A program made the position numbers and the translations under genes. The notes under the pieces are model-generated. The model was given only the letters and a program-made list of their open reading frames with translations, had not been told where the DNA came from and did no database searches. A DNA stretch of 64,000 bases from JASEGV01 sp947085405 (GTDB lineage: Bacteria > Bacteroidota > Ignavibacteria > UBA10030 > BY39), in the NCBI GenBank assembly GCA_947085405.1, contig CAMTWO010000003.1:54157-118156 (forward strand). The letters are read 5' to 3'. Shown piece by piece: positions 24,174 to 32,268 of the stretch. Position 1 is the first letter of the stretch. Every line of letters starts with the position of its first letter.

Positions 24174-24233
24174 GTTACACGAAGGAGGCACGAAGTTACT
24201 CGAAGATTCTTCGTGGCTCTCCGTGTAATATTT
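24174..24233. repeat. TTACACGAAG repeat unit, left of GxxExxY gene
   Basis: A partial unit of the 115-bp repeat array at 24620-24955: TTACACGAAGGAGGCACGAAG, then TTACTCGAAGATTCTTCGTG and CTCTCCGTGTAATATTTTT. The self-complementary GAAGATTCTTC core forms a hairpin. It lies immediately 3' of the GxxExxY gene, so the gene is bracketed by the same repeat. Confidence 0.75.
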
Positions 24234-24605
24234 TTATAGCACATAACGTTTAATACCATTCTTCAAAAGTGTAACATTGAAATTGATTAATAATCCAATT
24301 TTCTTGTGAGCAAATTTCATGTAAGTCAGTATTTGAGCTTCGTGAACCGGATTAAAGCAATCTACCGATTTTAATTCCAATACAATTTTATCCTCAACGA
24401 GGATATCGACCCTGTACCCACACTCCAATTTAATTTCTTTGTACACAACAGGGATCGGCTTCTGTCGTTCAATTTTATATCCCCTTTGTGTCAATTCGTA
24501 GGATAGACATTCCTCATACGCAGATTCCAACAATCCAGGTCCTAGGTGTTTATGAACTTCTATCGCAGCGCCAAGGACGTCCTTCGATAATGATTCAAAC
24601 TCCAT
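24234..24605 (-). CDS. GxxExxY protein
   Basis: 123 residues, full length for the family. The signature is HLGPGLLESAYEECLSYEL (GxxExxY), followed by YRVDILVEDKIVLELKSVD, a PD-(D/E)XK-type D-x(n)-ExK core. These proteins have unknown function but a nuclease-like fold. They are often found flanked by TTACACGAAG-type repeats in this group of bacteria, and here copies lie on both sides, which suggests the gene moves with the repeats. Confidence 0.85.
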   Translation of the reverse strand: MEFESLSKDVLGAAIEVHKHLGPGLLESAYEECLSYELTQRGYKIERQKPIPVVYKEIKLECGYRVDILVEDKIVLELKSVDCFNPVHEAQILTYMKFAHKKIGLLINFNVTLLKNGIKRYVL

Positions 24606-24619
24606 ATTCTCCTTCTTTA

Positions 24620-24955
24620 TTTTATTACACGAAGATCAAGAAGGACCACGAAGTTACTCGGAGATTCTTCGTGTCGCTCCGTGTAATATTTTTCTTCGTG
24701 GTTCTTCGTGTAGTGTTTTTTTATATCACTATTTTTTATTACACTAAGTTCACAAAGAAGGCACGAAGTTACTCGGAGATTCTTTGTGTCTCTCCGTGTA
24801 ATGTTTTTCTTCGTGGTTCTTCGTGTAATGTTTTTTTACATCACTATTTTTTATTACACTAAGTTCACAAAGAAGGCACGAAGTTACTCGAAGATTCTTC
24901 GCATCTCTCCGTGCAATATTTTTCTTCGTGCTTCTTCGTGGAATTATTTTTACAT
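24620..24955. repeat. Three tandem copies of a 115-bp TTACACGAAG unit
   Basis: The CACGAAGTTACTCG landmark recurs at 24647, 24762 and 24877, an exact 115-bp period. Each unit has a TTACAC start, a GAAG/CTTC hairpin and TCTCCGTGTAATgTTTTTCTTCGTGG-like complement, so it folds on itself. Occupies the whole gap between the GxxExxY and DUF35 genes; ORFs on the plus strand here are translated repeat only. Confidence 0.85.
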
Positions 24956-25339
24956 CAGAACTGCCTTATACCCGTAGCACAGTATCCCGGCTTTGCCGTC
25001 TTCCTGAATTTTACGGAATACAATTTTCACTTTCTGCCCGATTTCAAGTTTGTCAACATCAACATCTGCAATTTGAGTTGTGAGTTTTACACCTTCTTTC
25101 AACTCAACAATTCCGACAGCAAACGGAGTTTGTTTTGAAAATTTATCCGATGCGACCCGCACAATTGTGAATGTGAGTATTTTACCCTCGTCGCTTAATC
25201 GAATAGTTTCAAAATCCTGCGACTTGCATTTCGGGCAAACAAGCCGGTGCGGGAATGCTATGAAGCCGCACTTTTTACATTTTCCTGCTTCAAGTCGATA
25301 ACGCTGAGGGATTTCGCGATGATATCTTGCTGTAATCAT
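24950..25339 (-). CDS. DUF35 OB-fold/zinc-ribbon protein
   Basis: 129 residues. A rubredoxin-like zinc knuckle (C21, C24, C35, C38: CKKCGF and CPKCKS) is followed by an OB fold (SDEGKILTFTIVRVASDKFS, TPFAVGIVELKEGVKLTT). In archaea this small protein bridges acetoacetyl-CoA thiolase and HMG-CoA synthase into one channelled complex. Here it overlaps the thiolase gene by 4 bp and lies 1.4 kb from an HMG-CoA synthase-like gene, so the same complex is inferred. Confidence 0.85.
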   Translation of the reverse strand: MITARYHREIPQRYRLEAGKCKKCGFIAFPHRLVCPKCKSQDFETIRLSDEGKILTFTIVRVASDKFSKQTPFAVGIVELKEGVKLTTQIADVDVDKLEIGQKVKIVFRKIQEDGKAGILCYGYKAVLM

Positions 25340-26487
25340 TTGACCTCCAAAATATGTATTACACTGCTTGCACCCGAACCGCCCATATTCTGAGCCATTC
25401 CTATCCGGGCATTCTTTACTTGTCTGCTGCCTGCTTTGCCGTTAAGTTGTTCGAACAACTCGATAATCTGGGCAATTCCGGTAGCGCCAACGGGATGACC
25501 TTTCGATTTCAATCCGCCGCTCGTGTTTATCGGAATTTTCCCACTTTCGATTGAAGTCAATCCGTTTAAAACAGCTTCGCCGCCTTTGCCTTTCTCGAAA
25601 AATCCTAAATCTTCCGAAACAACAATCTCTGCAATCGTGAAGCAATCGTGAACTTCGCACAGGTTCAAATCTGATGGTTTAATGCCCGCCATACGGTATG
25701 CTTTCTCGGCAGCTTTAACGACAGAATTTAAAGTGGTAAAACTTTCGCGACTGTGAAGTGCAATTGTGTCGGAAGCTTGTGCCGATGCAATAACACGCAC
25801 TAAATTTTTGTTTAATTTTTTTGCAACATCCATCGAGGCGACGATTACTGCCGCACCGCCATCGGTAACGGGTGAACAATCCAACAAACGAAGCGGGTCG
25901 GAAACCATTGTAGATTTCATCACCTGTTCAGCAGTAACTTCGAAACCGAATTGCGCATTTTTATTCTTGGAACCGTTGCGGTGATTTTTAACTGCGACTG
26001 CCGCGAGTTGTTCGCGCGTTGTTCCATACTGATGCATGTGTGCTTTAGCAATCATAGCATACAAACCGGGGAAAGTTATTCCTTGATAAACTTCGTATTC
26101 CTGATCTGCTGCAGTGGCTAACACTTCAGTAACATCGGCTCCATCGTTCATTTTTTCAACTCCGCCGGCAAGCACTATCTCGCTTGCACCTGAAGCAACT
26201 TCTAAATATGCTTGTCGAAATGCCGCACCGCCCGACGCACAAGCCGATTCGACCCGCGTTGCCGGGACAGGGTTCATTCCTAAATAGTCAGCCAGAATTG
26301 CGCCTAAATGTTCCTGACCGACGAATAAGCCGGACGACATCGCACCGACATAGATCGAGTCGATGTGGTCAACTCCTGAATCTTTAATTGCTTTTAATGA
26401 AGCTTCGACGAAAATATCTTTAATCGATTTATCCCAAAGCTCGCCGAACTTAGTCATGCCAACTCCGATTACAACTACGTCTCTCAT
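25336..26487 (-). CDS. Thiolase, archaeal acetoacetyl-CoA/SCP-x type
   Basis: 383 residues. The nucleophile Cys83 is in RVESACASGGAAFRQAY, the C-terminal HGGQ-type region reads NTSGGLKSKGHPVGATGIAQ (His and Cys/His pair positions), and QNMGGSGASSVIHIL ends the protein. This subtype differs from classic bacterial AtoB and joins DUF35 and HMG-CoA synthase in archaea. It would condense two acetyl-CoA or cleave acetoacetyl-CoA. AAGGAG lies 8 bases before the ATG. Confidence 0.88.
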   Translation of the reverse strand: MRDVVVIGVGMTKFGELWDKSIKDIFVEASLKAIKDSGVDHIDSIYVGAMSSGLFVGQEHLGAILADYLGMNPVPATRVESACASGGAAFRQAYLEVASGASEIVLAGGVEKMNDGADVTEVLATAADQEYEVYQGITFPGLYAMIAKAHMHQYGTTREQLAAVAVKNHRNGSKNKNAQFGFEVTAEQVMKSTMVSDPLRLLDCSPVTDGGAAVIVASMDVAKKLNKNLVRVIASAQASDTIALHSRESFTTLNSVVKAAEKAYRMAGIKPSDLNLCEVHDCFTIAEIVVSEDLGFFEKGKGGEAVLNGLTSIESGKIPINTSGGLKSKGHPVGATGIAQIIELFEQLNGKAGSRQVKNARIGMAQNMGGSGASSVIHILEVK

Positions 26488-26519
26488 AATTGATTCTCCT
26501 TTTTATTTCCTTTTATTTT

Positions 26520-26564
26520 TTATGGAAAAACTTTATAGATGTCTTTTCTGTGAACTATACGTGC
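26520..26564 (-). pseudogene. C-terminal remnant of a RelE/ParE-type toxin
   Basis: Immediately after the small antitoxin-like gene, the sequence ARIVHRKDIYKVFP and a stop is what is left of a RelE/ParE toxin tail (VxHRKDxY is the usual ending). The rest of the toxin gene is missing, so the antitoxin-like gene now lacks its partner. Confidence 0.5.
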
Positions 26565-26565
26565 A

Positions 26566-26763
26566 TTAGGATTTCAATTTCCTCATAATTGTGTCGCGAC
26601 TAACTTTTTTATTTCTATCTGCTTCCTTCATTAGTATTGAGAGTCCTAAATCTTCAATCTCTTCTTCAGATAATACTTTTGTAGGTATCGATAATATTTT
26701 AAGCAAAGTGGAAACAAACGTCAGTTCAGAATCATTTTTTGGAGATATAACAATAGATTTCAT
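26566..26763 (-). CDS. Orphan antitoxin-like small protein
   Basis: 65 residues: MKSIVISPKNDSELTFVSTL, LSIPTKVLSEEEIEDLGLSI and a basic KVSRDTIMRKLKS end. Such proteins (DUF2683-like) are normally the antitoxin in front of a RelE/ParE toxin; only 14 codons of a toxin tail remain behind it. The start is set at ATG 26763; a Met three codons earlier has no better ribosome site. It interrupts the HMG-CoA synthase/thiolase gene pair. Confidence 0.6.
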   Translation of the reverse strand: MKSIVISPKNDSELTFVSTLLKILSIPTKVLSEEEIEDLGLSILMKEADRNKKVSRDTIMRKLKS

Positions 26764-26782
26764 ATAGTTCACTGTTTATTAT

Positions 26783-27829
26783 TTACTCGTTAAGTTTAAT
26801 TTTGTGGCGGAATTTTGCATACTCGCCGTAGTTTAAATAAATTTGATTGTTTAGCAGCATATCGCGCAACTTCACACCCAAGTTTTGAATTTTGGGCAAC
26901 TCGTCTGTGGCACGGAAAATAAATCCATCGCTTCCGGCGCCCGAACCGAACGACACCATAAAAATCGAATCGCCCGCTTTTGCAACATCGAGTATAGCAG
27001 CCAATCCTGTCGGCGACGAGCCCGAATAAGTGTTACCCATCCACGGAACGATCCACCCAACTTCAAGCTGCTCTTTTGTAAATCCTAACCGCTTTCCAAC
27101 TTCTTGCGGAAATTTTCCATTCGGCATGTGGAAAACTGCATACTTAAAATCTTTCGGACTCATTTTAGATTTTTCCAACATCGCATTAGCCGCACCCATT
27201 ATGTGTTTGAAGTAAGCAGGATCGCCCGTGAATCTTCCGGCGTGACGCGGATAGAACTCGCCTTCTCTCCTCCAAAAATCAGGTGTATCGGATGTGTATG
27301 AATGTGTAAAAAGAATTTCAGCGGCTACTTTTTCTTTTCCCATAATAAACGCAGCACCGCCAGCCGAAGCCGAGTATTCGAGAGCATCGCCGGGCGCACC
27401 CTGCGATGTATCGGCGCCAATGCCCATCGCGTATTTCATTTCGCCCGACTTAACAAGACTGTAAGCAACATACATTGCTTCCGAGCCGGCTTTACAAGCA
27501 AACTCGTAGCTTGCAACGTGGACGTGCGGACCGATTCCGAGTGCATCAATTAAAGTTGCGCCGCTTGGTTTTACTGCATACGGATGCGACTCCGAGCCGA
27601 TGTAAACAGCCCCGATGTCTTGCGGGTTGATGTTCGCTCTTTTGACTGCGTCGCGTGCTGCTGCAACTGAAATAGTTATTGTGTCCTCATCTTGTCCGGG
27701 GACAGTTTTCTCGTTAAGCTGTAATCCCCGTATAATCGCTGCGGGGTCCGAACCCCACTGCTTTGCGATAACTTCAGCTTTTATTCGATACCTTGGCAGG
27801 TATGAACCGTAACCTACAATTCCGACCAT
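26783..27829 (-). CDS. HMG-CoA synthase, archaeal/thiolase-like type
   Basis: 348 residues, the length of archaeal HMG-CoA synthases. GIVGYGSYLPRYRIKAEVIA opens the protein, Cys112 is in SYEFACKAGSEAMYVAYSLV, the His is in KYAVFHMPNGKFPQEVGKRL, and SFGSGAGSDGFIFRAT ends the fold. It would join acetyl-CoA and acetoacetyl-CoA. With the thiolase and DUF35 genes it forms a mevalonate-entry or ketone-body/leucine-type module. A beta-ketoacyl synthase III role is the alternative. AAGGAG is 5 bases before the ATG. Confidence 0.85.
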   Translation of the reverse strand: MVGIVGYGSYLPRYRIKAEVIAKQWGSDPAAIIRGLQLNEKTVPGQDEDTITISVAAARDAVKRANINPQDIGAVYIGSESHPYAVKPSGATLIDALGIGPHVHVASYEFACKAGSEAMYVAYSLVKSGEMKYAMGIGADTSQGAPGDALEYSASAGGAAFIMGKEKVAAEILFTHSYTSDTPDFWRREGEFYPRHAGRFTGDPAYFKHIMGAANAMLEKSKMSPKDFKYAVFHMPNGKFPQEVGKRLGFTKEQLEVGWIVPWMGNTYSGSSPTGLAAILDVAKAGDSIFMVSFGSGAGSDGFIFRATDELPKIQNLGVKLRDMLLNNQIYLNYGEYAKFRHKIKLNE

Positions 27830-27842
27830 AAGAACTCCTTTA

Positions 27843-27906
27843 TTAGATTTTTCCGCCAGAGGCGGATTCGCCTTCGGCGAAAGATTATTAATTAATGATT
27901 TATGAA
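27843..27906. repeat. CCGCCAGAGGCGG palindromic repeat, second copy
   Basis: Near-identical to 7436-7498 over the first 43 bp; the ATTTATG tail is shorter here. Between the ORF6N gene and HMG-CoA synthase, both on the minus strand, where it may end ORF6N transcription. Confidence 0.65.
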
Positions 27907-27913
27907 TTATGAT

Positions 27914-28453
27914 TTATTTAGCACGGTATTTATTTTTCGGTTCTTTCACCACAAAGCCCATCTGGCGTTTTGGCTTTTCGGGCGGCAACATGAGTTGGCG
28001 AATAGCTTCGAATATTGATATTATTTGTTTATCATGTGTTTCAAACTTCTGTTCAAGTTCTTCAAGTTTGTGTGCGAGGTCTTTATGTGTTGAAAGAATC
28101 TGTCTTAGCTTGACGAACGCTCTAATTATAACAATGTTGACCTGAACAGCTTGTTTGCTATGTAGGACACTGGAGAGCATGGCAACACCTTGCTCGGTAA
28201 AAGCATAAGGAAGTTTCCTTAACCCACCCCATCTTGAAGTCACAAATTGTGACTTCAAGTTCAACCATTCCTGTCGATTCAATTGAAACATAAAATCATC
28301 AGGGAAACGACCCATATTTCTTCTAACAGCTTGCATAAACACTTTATGTTGAACTTGGTAGAGAGAGGCAAGATCAATGCTTAGCATAACTTTTTGTTCA
28401 CGCATGAATAAAATTTTATTCTCTACCCTCTCAATTGGAATAATTTCGTTCAT
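27914..28453 (-). CDS. ORF6N-domain DNA-binding protein
   Basis: 179 residues. The ORF6N domain spans residues 8-110: KILFMREQKVMLSIDLASLY, VFMQAVRRNMGRFPDDFMFQ, KLPYAFTEQGVAMLSSVLHS. A coiled coil follows (KDLAHKLEELEQKFETHDKQ). ORF6N proteins come from phages and other mobile elements and bind DNA; a regulatory or anti-repressor role is likely. A strong GAGGAGGAG ribosome site precedes the ATG. Its C-terminal 40 codons are duplicated directly upstream. Confidence 0.8.
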   Translation of the reverse strand: MNEIIPIERVENKILFMREQKVMLSIDLASLYQVQHKVFMQAVRRNMGRFPDDFMFQLNRQEWLNLKSQFVTSRWGGLRKLPYAFTEQGVAMLSSVLHSKQAVQVNIVIIRAFVKLRQILSTHKDLAHKLEELEQKFETHDKQIISIFEAIRQLMLPPEKPKRQMGFVVKEPKNKYRAK

Positions 28454-28677
28454 GTACTCCTCCTCAAAATACGATAGTTAGTTTTAGGTTCTTCGACACG
28501 AAAACCCCGCCTGTTAAAATATACCATATTTGGCGGCGGGCAGGCTATCTTGCGTTTTGGCTTTTCGGGCGGTAACATGAGTTGGCGAATAGCTTCGAAT
28601 ATTGATATAATTTGTTTATCATGTGTTTCAAACTTCCGTTCAAGTTCTTCAAGTTTGTATGTGAGGTCTGTAAGCAT
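28450..28677 (-). pseudogene. Duplicated 3' end of the ORF6N gene with an inserted palindrome
   Basis: The frame encodes DLTYKLEELERKFETHDKQI then SIFEAIRQLMLPPEKPKR, which is about 90% the same as residues 125-164 of the ORF6N protein. It then departs: where the full gene has MGFVVKEPKNKYR, this copy has about 15 extra residues (KIACPPPNMVYFNRR) before GFRVEEPKTNYR. The extra codons are a GCCTGCCCGCC...GGCGGG palindrome placed in-frame. It overlaps the true ORF6N start by 4 bp and provides its ribosome site. Confidence 0.75.
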
Positions 28678-28841
28678 AATTTTTTATGGTATAAGCTGCT
28701 TCATCTATTTCTTCGTTATAATTTCATAATTCCATCGCTCTATGCTCAAAGCTCATTGCTCTTCGCTCACTACTCAACTACTTTTATATGTAACTCTTTT
28801 AACATTCTGAGTAAATTTCAAGTTAAATTAATTCGATGTAT

Positions 28842-29186
28842 TCACTCTAAAATATCTCGAATTTCTACGATCTTTTCACCCTCTTGTAGTAACTTTAGTG
28901 TATCGGGAAATGTTATTTTTAGTATTTTTCGCATTCTCAGAACAGATGTATTTCCGCAGCGTATCCAAATAACTTGCGGCGGAGCACCAAACCTTTTTTG
29001 AAGCTTCAGAAAATCAATATCTTTTGTCATTACAATTGCCGAAAGTTCAAGTGCTTTTTTAAAAATAGTTTCGTCCGAAGAATCTCGCAAACCGATATCA
29101 CGGACTGGAATTACTTTCAATAAAAATTCATTTTCAATCCAAGCAGCAAGCTTCGGAGAAAGTTGTGCACCACCAATGATTGTCAC
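28842..29186 (-). CDS. DUF5615 PIN-like protein (toxin)
   Basis: 114 residues from GTG 29186, overlapping the DUF433 stop (GTGA). VTIIGGAQLSPKLAAWIENE, GLRDSSDETIFKKAL, then VMTKDIDFLKLQKRFGAPPQ and VIWIRCGN give the DUF5615 pattern with PIN-like Asp residues. In DUF433/DUF5615 pairs this is the presumed nuclease toxin. Confidence 0.8.
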   Translation of the reverse strand: MTIIGGAQLSPKLAAWIENEFLLKVIPVRDIGLRDSSDETIFKKALELSAIVMTKDIDFLKLQKRFGAPPQVIWIRCGNTSVLRMRKILKITFPDTLKLLQEGEKIVEIRDILE

Positions 29187-29407
29187 GCTGCTACTACCGG
29201 ATGATCTATATTCTGAGAAGCATACTGTAAGCATGCACGAACATCTTCAAGCTCAATGTCTGGCAACTCATCTAAAACTTGTTGTGCACTCATTCCGGAA
29301 CCAAGTAGGTCGAGAACATCAGATACCCGGATTCGCATCCCTCTTATGCAGGGTCGCCCGCCGCATTGTTCGGGATTTATTGAAATTCGTTTCATTAAAT
29401 TTTCCAT
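29183..29407 (-). CDS. DUF433 antitoxin
   Basis: 74 residues, complete family pattern: KRISINPEQCGGRPCIRGMR, VSDVLDLLGSGMSAQQVLDE, LPDIELEDVRACLQYA. A winged-helix-like DNA-binding antitoxin. Starts 34 bp downstream of the aspS stop, so it may be transcribed by read-through from aspS. Confidence 0.85.
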   Translation of the reverse strand: MENLMKRISINPEQCGGRPCIRGMRIRVSDVLDLLGSGMSAQQVLDELPDIELEDVRACLQYASQNIDHPVVAA

Positions 29408-29441
29408 CGAAGTATCCTAATTATTTAATTGGTAATTTTCT

Positions 29442-31205
29442 TCATACAATCTTTATATGCAACTCTTTTAATTGTGCTTCATCCACTTCCGATGGTGAAT
29501 CGTCCATTAACGACGTTGCGCTTGTGGTTTTTGGAAATGCGATTACATCACGGATCGATTTCTGTCCTGTTAGTAGCATTGCAATTCTATCGAAGCCGAA
29601 AGCAATACCGCCGTGCGGAGGTGCGCCGTATTTGAATGCATCGAGTAAGAAACCGAATTTCTTTTGTGCTTCTTCCTCACTAATGCCGAGCAAACTGAAC
29701 ATCTTGCTTTGTAACTCTTGATTGAAAATACGAATGCTGCCGCCGGCTATTTCGCTGCCGTTTAAAACCAGATCGTATGCACGGGCACGAACTTTTTTAG
29801 TTTCCGTATCGAGCAACGGTAGGTCTTCAATCTTCGGCGATGTAAATGGGTGATGAACCGCAACAAAACGATTTTCTTCGGGAACGAATTCTAACAACGG
29901 GAAGTCGGTAATCCACAGTAATTCAAATTTATTACTATCTAATAAATTCAGACGATTTGCCATCTCCAATCGGAGTGAACCTAAAATGTTATAAGCTTTC
30001 GACCACTCATCTGATATTAACAAAATCAAGTCTCCGGTTTGTGCATTCATTTTTGTTCGGATGGTATCTAAAATTTGTTTACCCAAAAATTTTTCAACAG
30101 GTGTTTCAATTCCGCTCTCGGTTACACGCATCCACACTAAACCGCCGGCTCCCATTTTTTTCACAAACTCAATAAGGATATCGAGTTGGCTTCGTGAATA
30201 GTTGGAACAATTCGGAGCGGTAAAACCTGAAACAACTCCCCCCTTTTTAATCGTCTCGCTGAATACCTTAAAATCAATGTTGGATAAAACATCATTCAAA
30301 TTTGTAAATGTTAAATCAAAACGGGTATCGGGTTTGTCGGAACCGTATTTTTCGATTGCATCTTTATATGTAAGCATTCTAAAAGGAGTTTTGATATCAA
30401 TTCCTTTAATCTCTTTGAACAACCTGACCATAAAACCTTCGACCATCGTGAAGATATCCTGTTCATCAACAAACGACATCTCGACATCGATCTGAGTAAA
30501 CTCCGGTTGACGATCAGCACGCAAGTCTTCGTCTCGGAAACATTTCACGATTTGGAAATAGCGGTCGAAGCCGGCAACCATCAATATCTGCTTATAAGTT
30601 TGCGGCGATTGTGGAAGTGCATAAAATTTTCCTGGATGAACTCGGCTCGGCACGAGATAATCGCGAGCACCTTCCGGCGTGCTCTTCATCAGAATCGGAG
30701 TTTCAATTTCAACAAAATTTAATTCATCAAAATAACGTCGAGTTGTTTGATACATTTTATGGCGAGTAAGCAAACTTTGTTGTAGCGGTGTTCGTCGCAA
30801 ATCAAGATAGCGATATTTTAATCGTGTTTCTTCGTTTACATCAATCTCATCCTTAATTTCAAAGGGAGGGGTCTCGGCTTTGTTCAAGATTGTTAATTCA
30901 TCAGCGACAACTTCAATTTCACCCGTAGCAACCTGTTTATTAATCATACCGGCGGGGCGGCTTTCAACTCGCCCGGTAACTGAGATTACAAATTCGTTTC
31001 GCAGGGTTTCAGCTAATGCATAAAGTTCTTGGTTTTGCAGCGGATTAAAAACAGCTTGAGTAATACCGTAACGGTCGCGCAGGTAAATAAAAATAATTCC
31101 ACCCAAATTACGGCGGCTGTCAACCCATCCGTTTAAAGTTACCCGATGACCTGAATTATCTAACCTAAGTTCTCCGCACGTATGTGTTCTTTTTTTGTAA
31201 TTCAT
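29442..31205 (-). CDS. aspS: Aspartate-tRNA ligase
   Basis: 587 residues from ATG 31205 (a frame extension of 24 codons upstream is AT-rich and not conserved-looking). OB fold with LNGWVDSRRNLGGIIFIYLR, class II motif 2 FRDEDLRADRQPEFTQIDVE, and motif 3 GIAFGFDRIAMLLTGQKSIR. Bacterial type with the GAD insertion domain between motifs 2 and 3. Attaches Asp to tRNA-Asp. Divergent from deoC across 139 bp. Confidence 0.95.
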   Translation of the reverse strand: MNYKKRTHTCGELRLDNSGHRVTLNGWVDSRRNLGGIIFIYLRDRYGITQAVFNPLQNQELYALAETLRNEFVISVTGRVESRPAGMINKQVATGEIEVVADELTILNKAETPPFEIKDEIDVNEETRLKYRYLDLRRTPLQQSLLTRHKMYQTTRRYFDELNFVEIETPILMKSTPEGARDYLVPSRVHPGKFYALPQSPQTYKQILMVAGFDRYFQIVKCFRDEDLRADRQPEFTQIDVEMSFVDEQDIFTMVEGFMVRLFKEIKGIDIKTPFRMLTYKDAIEKYGSDKPDTRFDLTFTNLNDVLSNIDFKVFSETIKKGGVVSGFTAPNCSNYSRSQLDILIEFVKKMGAGGLVWMRVTESGIETPVEKFLGKQILDTIRTKMNAQTGDLILLISDEWSKAYNILGSLRLEMANRLNLLDSNKFELLWITDFPLLEFVPEENRFVAVHHPFTSPKIEDLPLLDTETKKVRARAYDLVLNGSEIAGGSIRIFNQELQSKMFSLLGISEEEAQKKFGFLLDAFKYGAPPHGGIAFGFDRIAMLLTGQKSIRDVIAFPKTTSATSLMDDSPSEVDEAQLKELHIKIV

Positions 31206-31344
31206 TAAAAGTTGTTTTCGAATATTATTGATGAAAAATGACTGTGGCAATATAGTAAACGAGTCTGTTTTTTCCAAAAATTGTAAATTTCTAAATTTTT
31301 CATATATTTATTACAAATCTTTGAATAATTTGAGACCAAACAAA

Positions 31345-32244
31345 ATGAACAATTCTGAAATCGAACGCATTATTAAACTTGTTTTAAAGGACTATCCAAC
31401 CGAAGCGCAGGCGAAAAAATCTTCCGGCTCAACTTGTAAAGATGGGGTCTGCACTGATGGTTTGTGTGTAATTCATAACAAAGCGGGTGTAAAAAATATT
31501 GTCAGCGAAGGGGCAAGCCGGATATCGGCAGGCATCGGCGTTGAAGCTGCCGGTGGAATTGATACAGAACTCGGGCGAATGATTGACCACACCCTTTTAA
31601 AACCCGAGGCAACTGTCGAACAGGTCAAAGAACTTTGTGCCGAAGCAGCAAAATATACTTTTGCCAGTGTTTGCATAAATCCTTCTTACGTTGGTTTGTG
31701 TGCTCAATTATTAAAAAATACGCCGGTAAAAGTTTGCACTGTAATCGGCTTTCCGTTAGGTGCAACCTCGACTCAGGCTAAAGCATTTGAAACAGAGCAG
31801 ACAATTCGTGATGGCGCAACAGAAGTTGATATGGTTATCAACATCGGGATGCTCAAATCAAAAGAGTACAATTATGTTGAGAACGACATATTCGCAGTCG
31901 TGAGCACAGCGAAACGGTATCGAGTTTTAACAAAAGTAATAATCGAATCAGCATTATTAACCGATGAGGAAAAAATAAAAGCATGCTTGTTAGCAAAACG
32001 TGCGGGTGCTGATTTTGTAAAAACATCAACGGGGTTTGCAAAAAGTGGTGCAACCGCCGGCGATATTGCTTTGATGCGCAAAGTAGTAGGGAGCGCTATG
32101 GGTGTTAAAGCATCGGGCGGTGTGCGAACACGTGAAGATGCAATCGAGATGGTTGAAAGCGGCGCCGACAGAATCGGTGCAAGCGCCAGCGTAAAAATTG
32201 TGATAGGAGAAACCGATACAACTAAATCAACCGGAATGTATTAA
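31345..32244 (+). CDS. deoC: Deoxyribose-phosphate aldolase with N-terminal extension
   Basis: 299 residues from ATG 31345. The barrel has MIDHTLLKPEATVEQVKELC, VIGFPLGATSTQAKAFE and the Schiff-base Lys in DFVKTSTGFAKSGAT. It splits 2-deoxyribose 5-phosphate into acetaldehyde and glyceraldehyde 3-phosphate. The usual enzyme is about 220-250 residues; here about 70 residues precede the barrel: an amphipathic helix (NNSEIERIIKLVLKDY) and three Cys (C31, C36, C41, CKDGVCTDGLCV). Such helices resemble bacterial-microcompartment targeting peptides, but no shell gene is in the window. Confidence 0.92.
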   Translation: MNNSEIERIIKLVLKDYPTEAQAKKSSGSTCKDGVCTDGLCVIHNKAGVKNIVSEGASRISAGIGVEAAGGIDTELGRMIDHTLLKPEATVEQVKELCAEAAKYTFASVCINPSYVGLCAQLLKNTPVKVCTVIGFPLGATSTQAKAFETEQTIRDGATEVDMVINIGMLKSKEYNYVENDIFAVVSTAKRYRVLTKVIIESALLTDEEKIKACLLAKRAGADFVKTSTGFAKSGATAGDIALMRKVVGSAMGVKASGGVRTREDAIEMVESGADRIGASASVKIVIGETDTTKSTGMY

Positions 32245-32268
32245 TAAAATTAAAGAAGGAGAAGTTCG

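Noticed and set aside
24620..24955. Possible CRISPR array
   Set aside because: Period is 115 bp with near-identical units and no unique spacers; no cas genes nearby.
24488..24977. Plus-strand ORFs with repeated FFVVLRV words
   Set aside because: Translated 115-bp tandem repeat, with part of the reverse side of the GxxExxY gene.
31228..31344. N-terminal 39 extra codons of deoC
   Set aside because: AT-rich upstream region overlapping the aspS leader; the AGA-led ATG at 31345 gives a protein with sensible composition.
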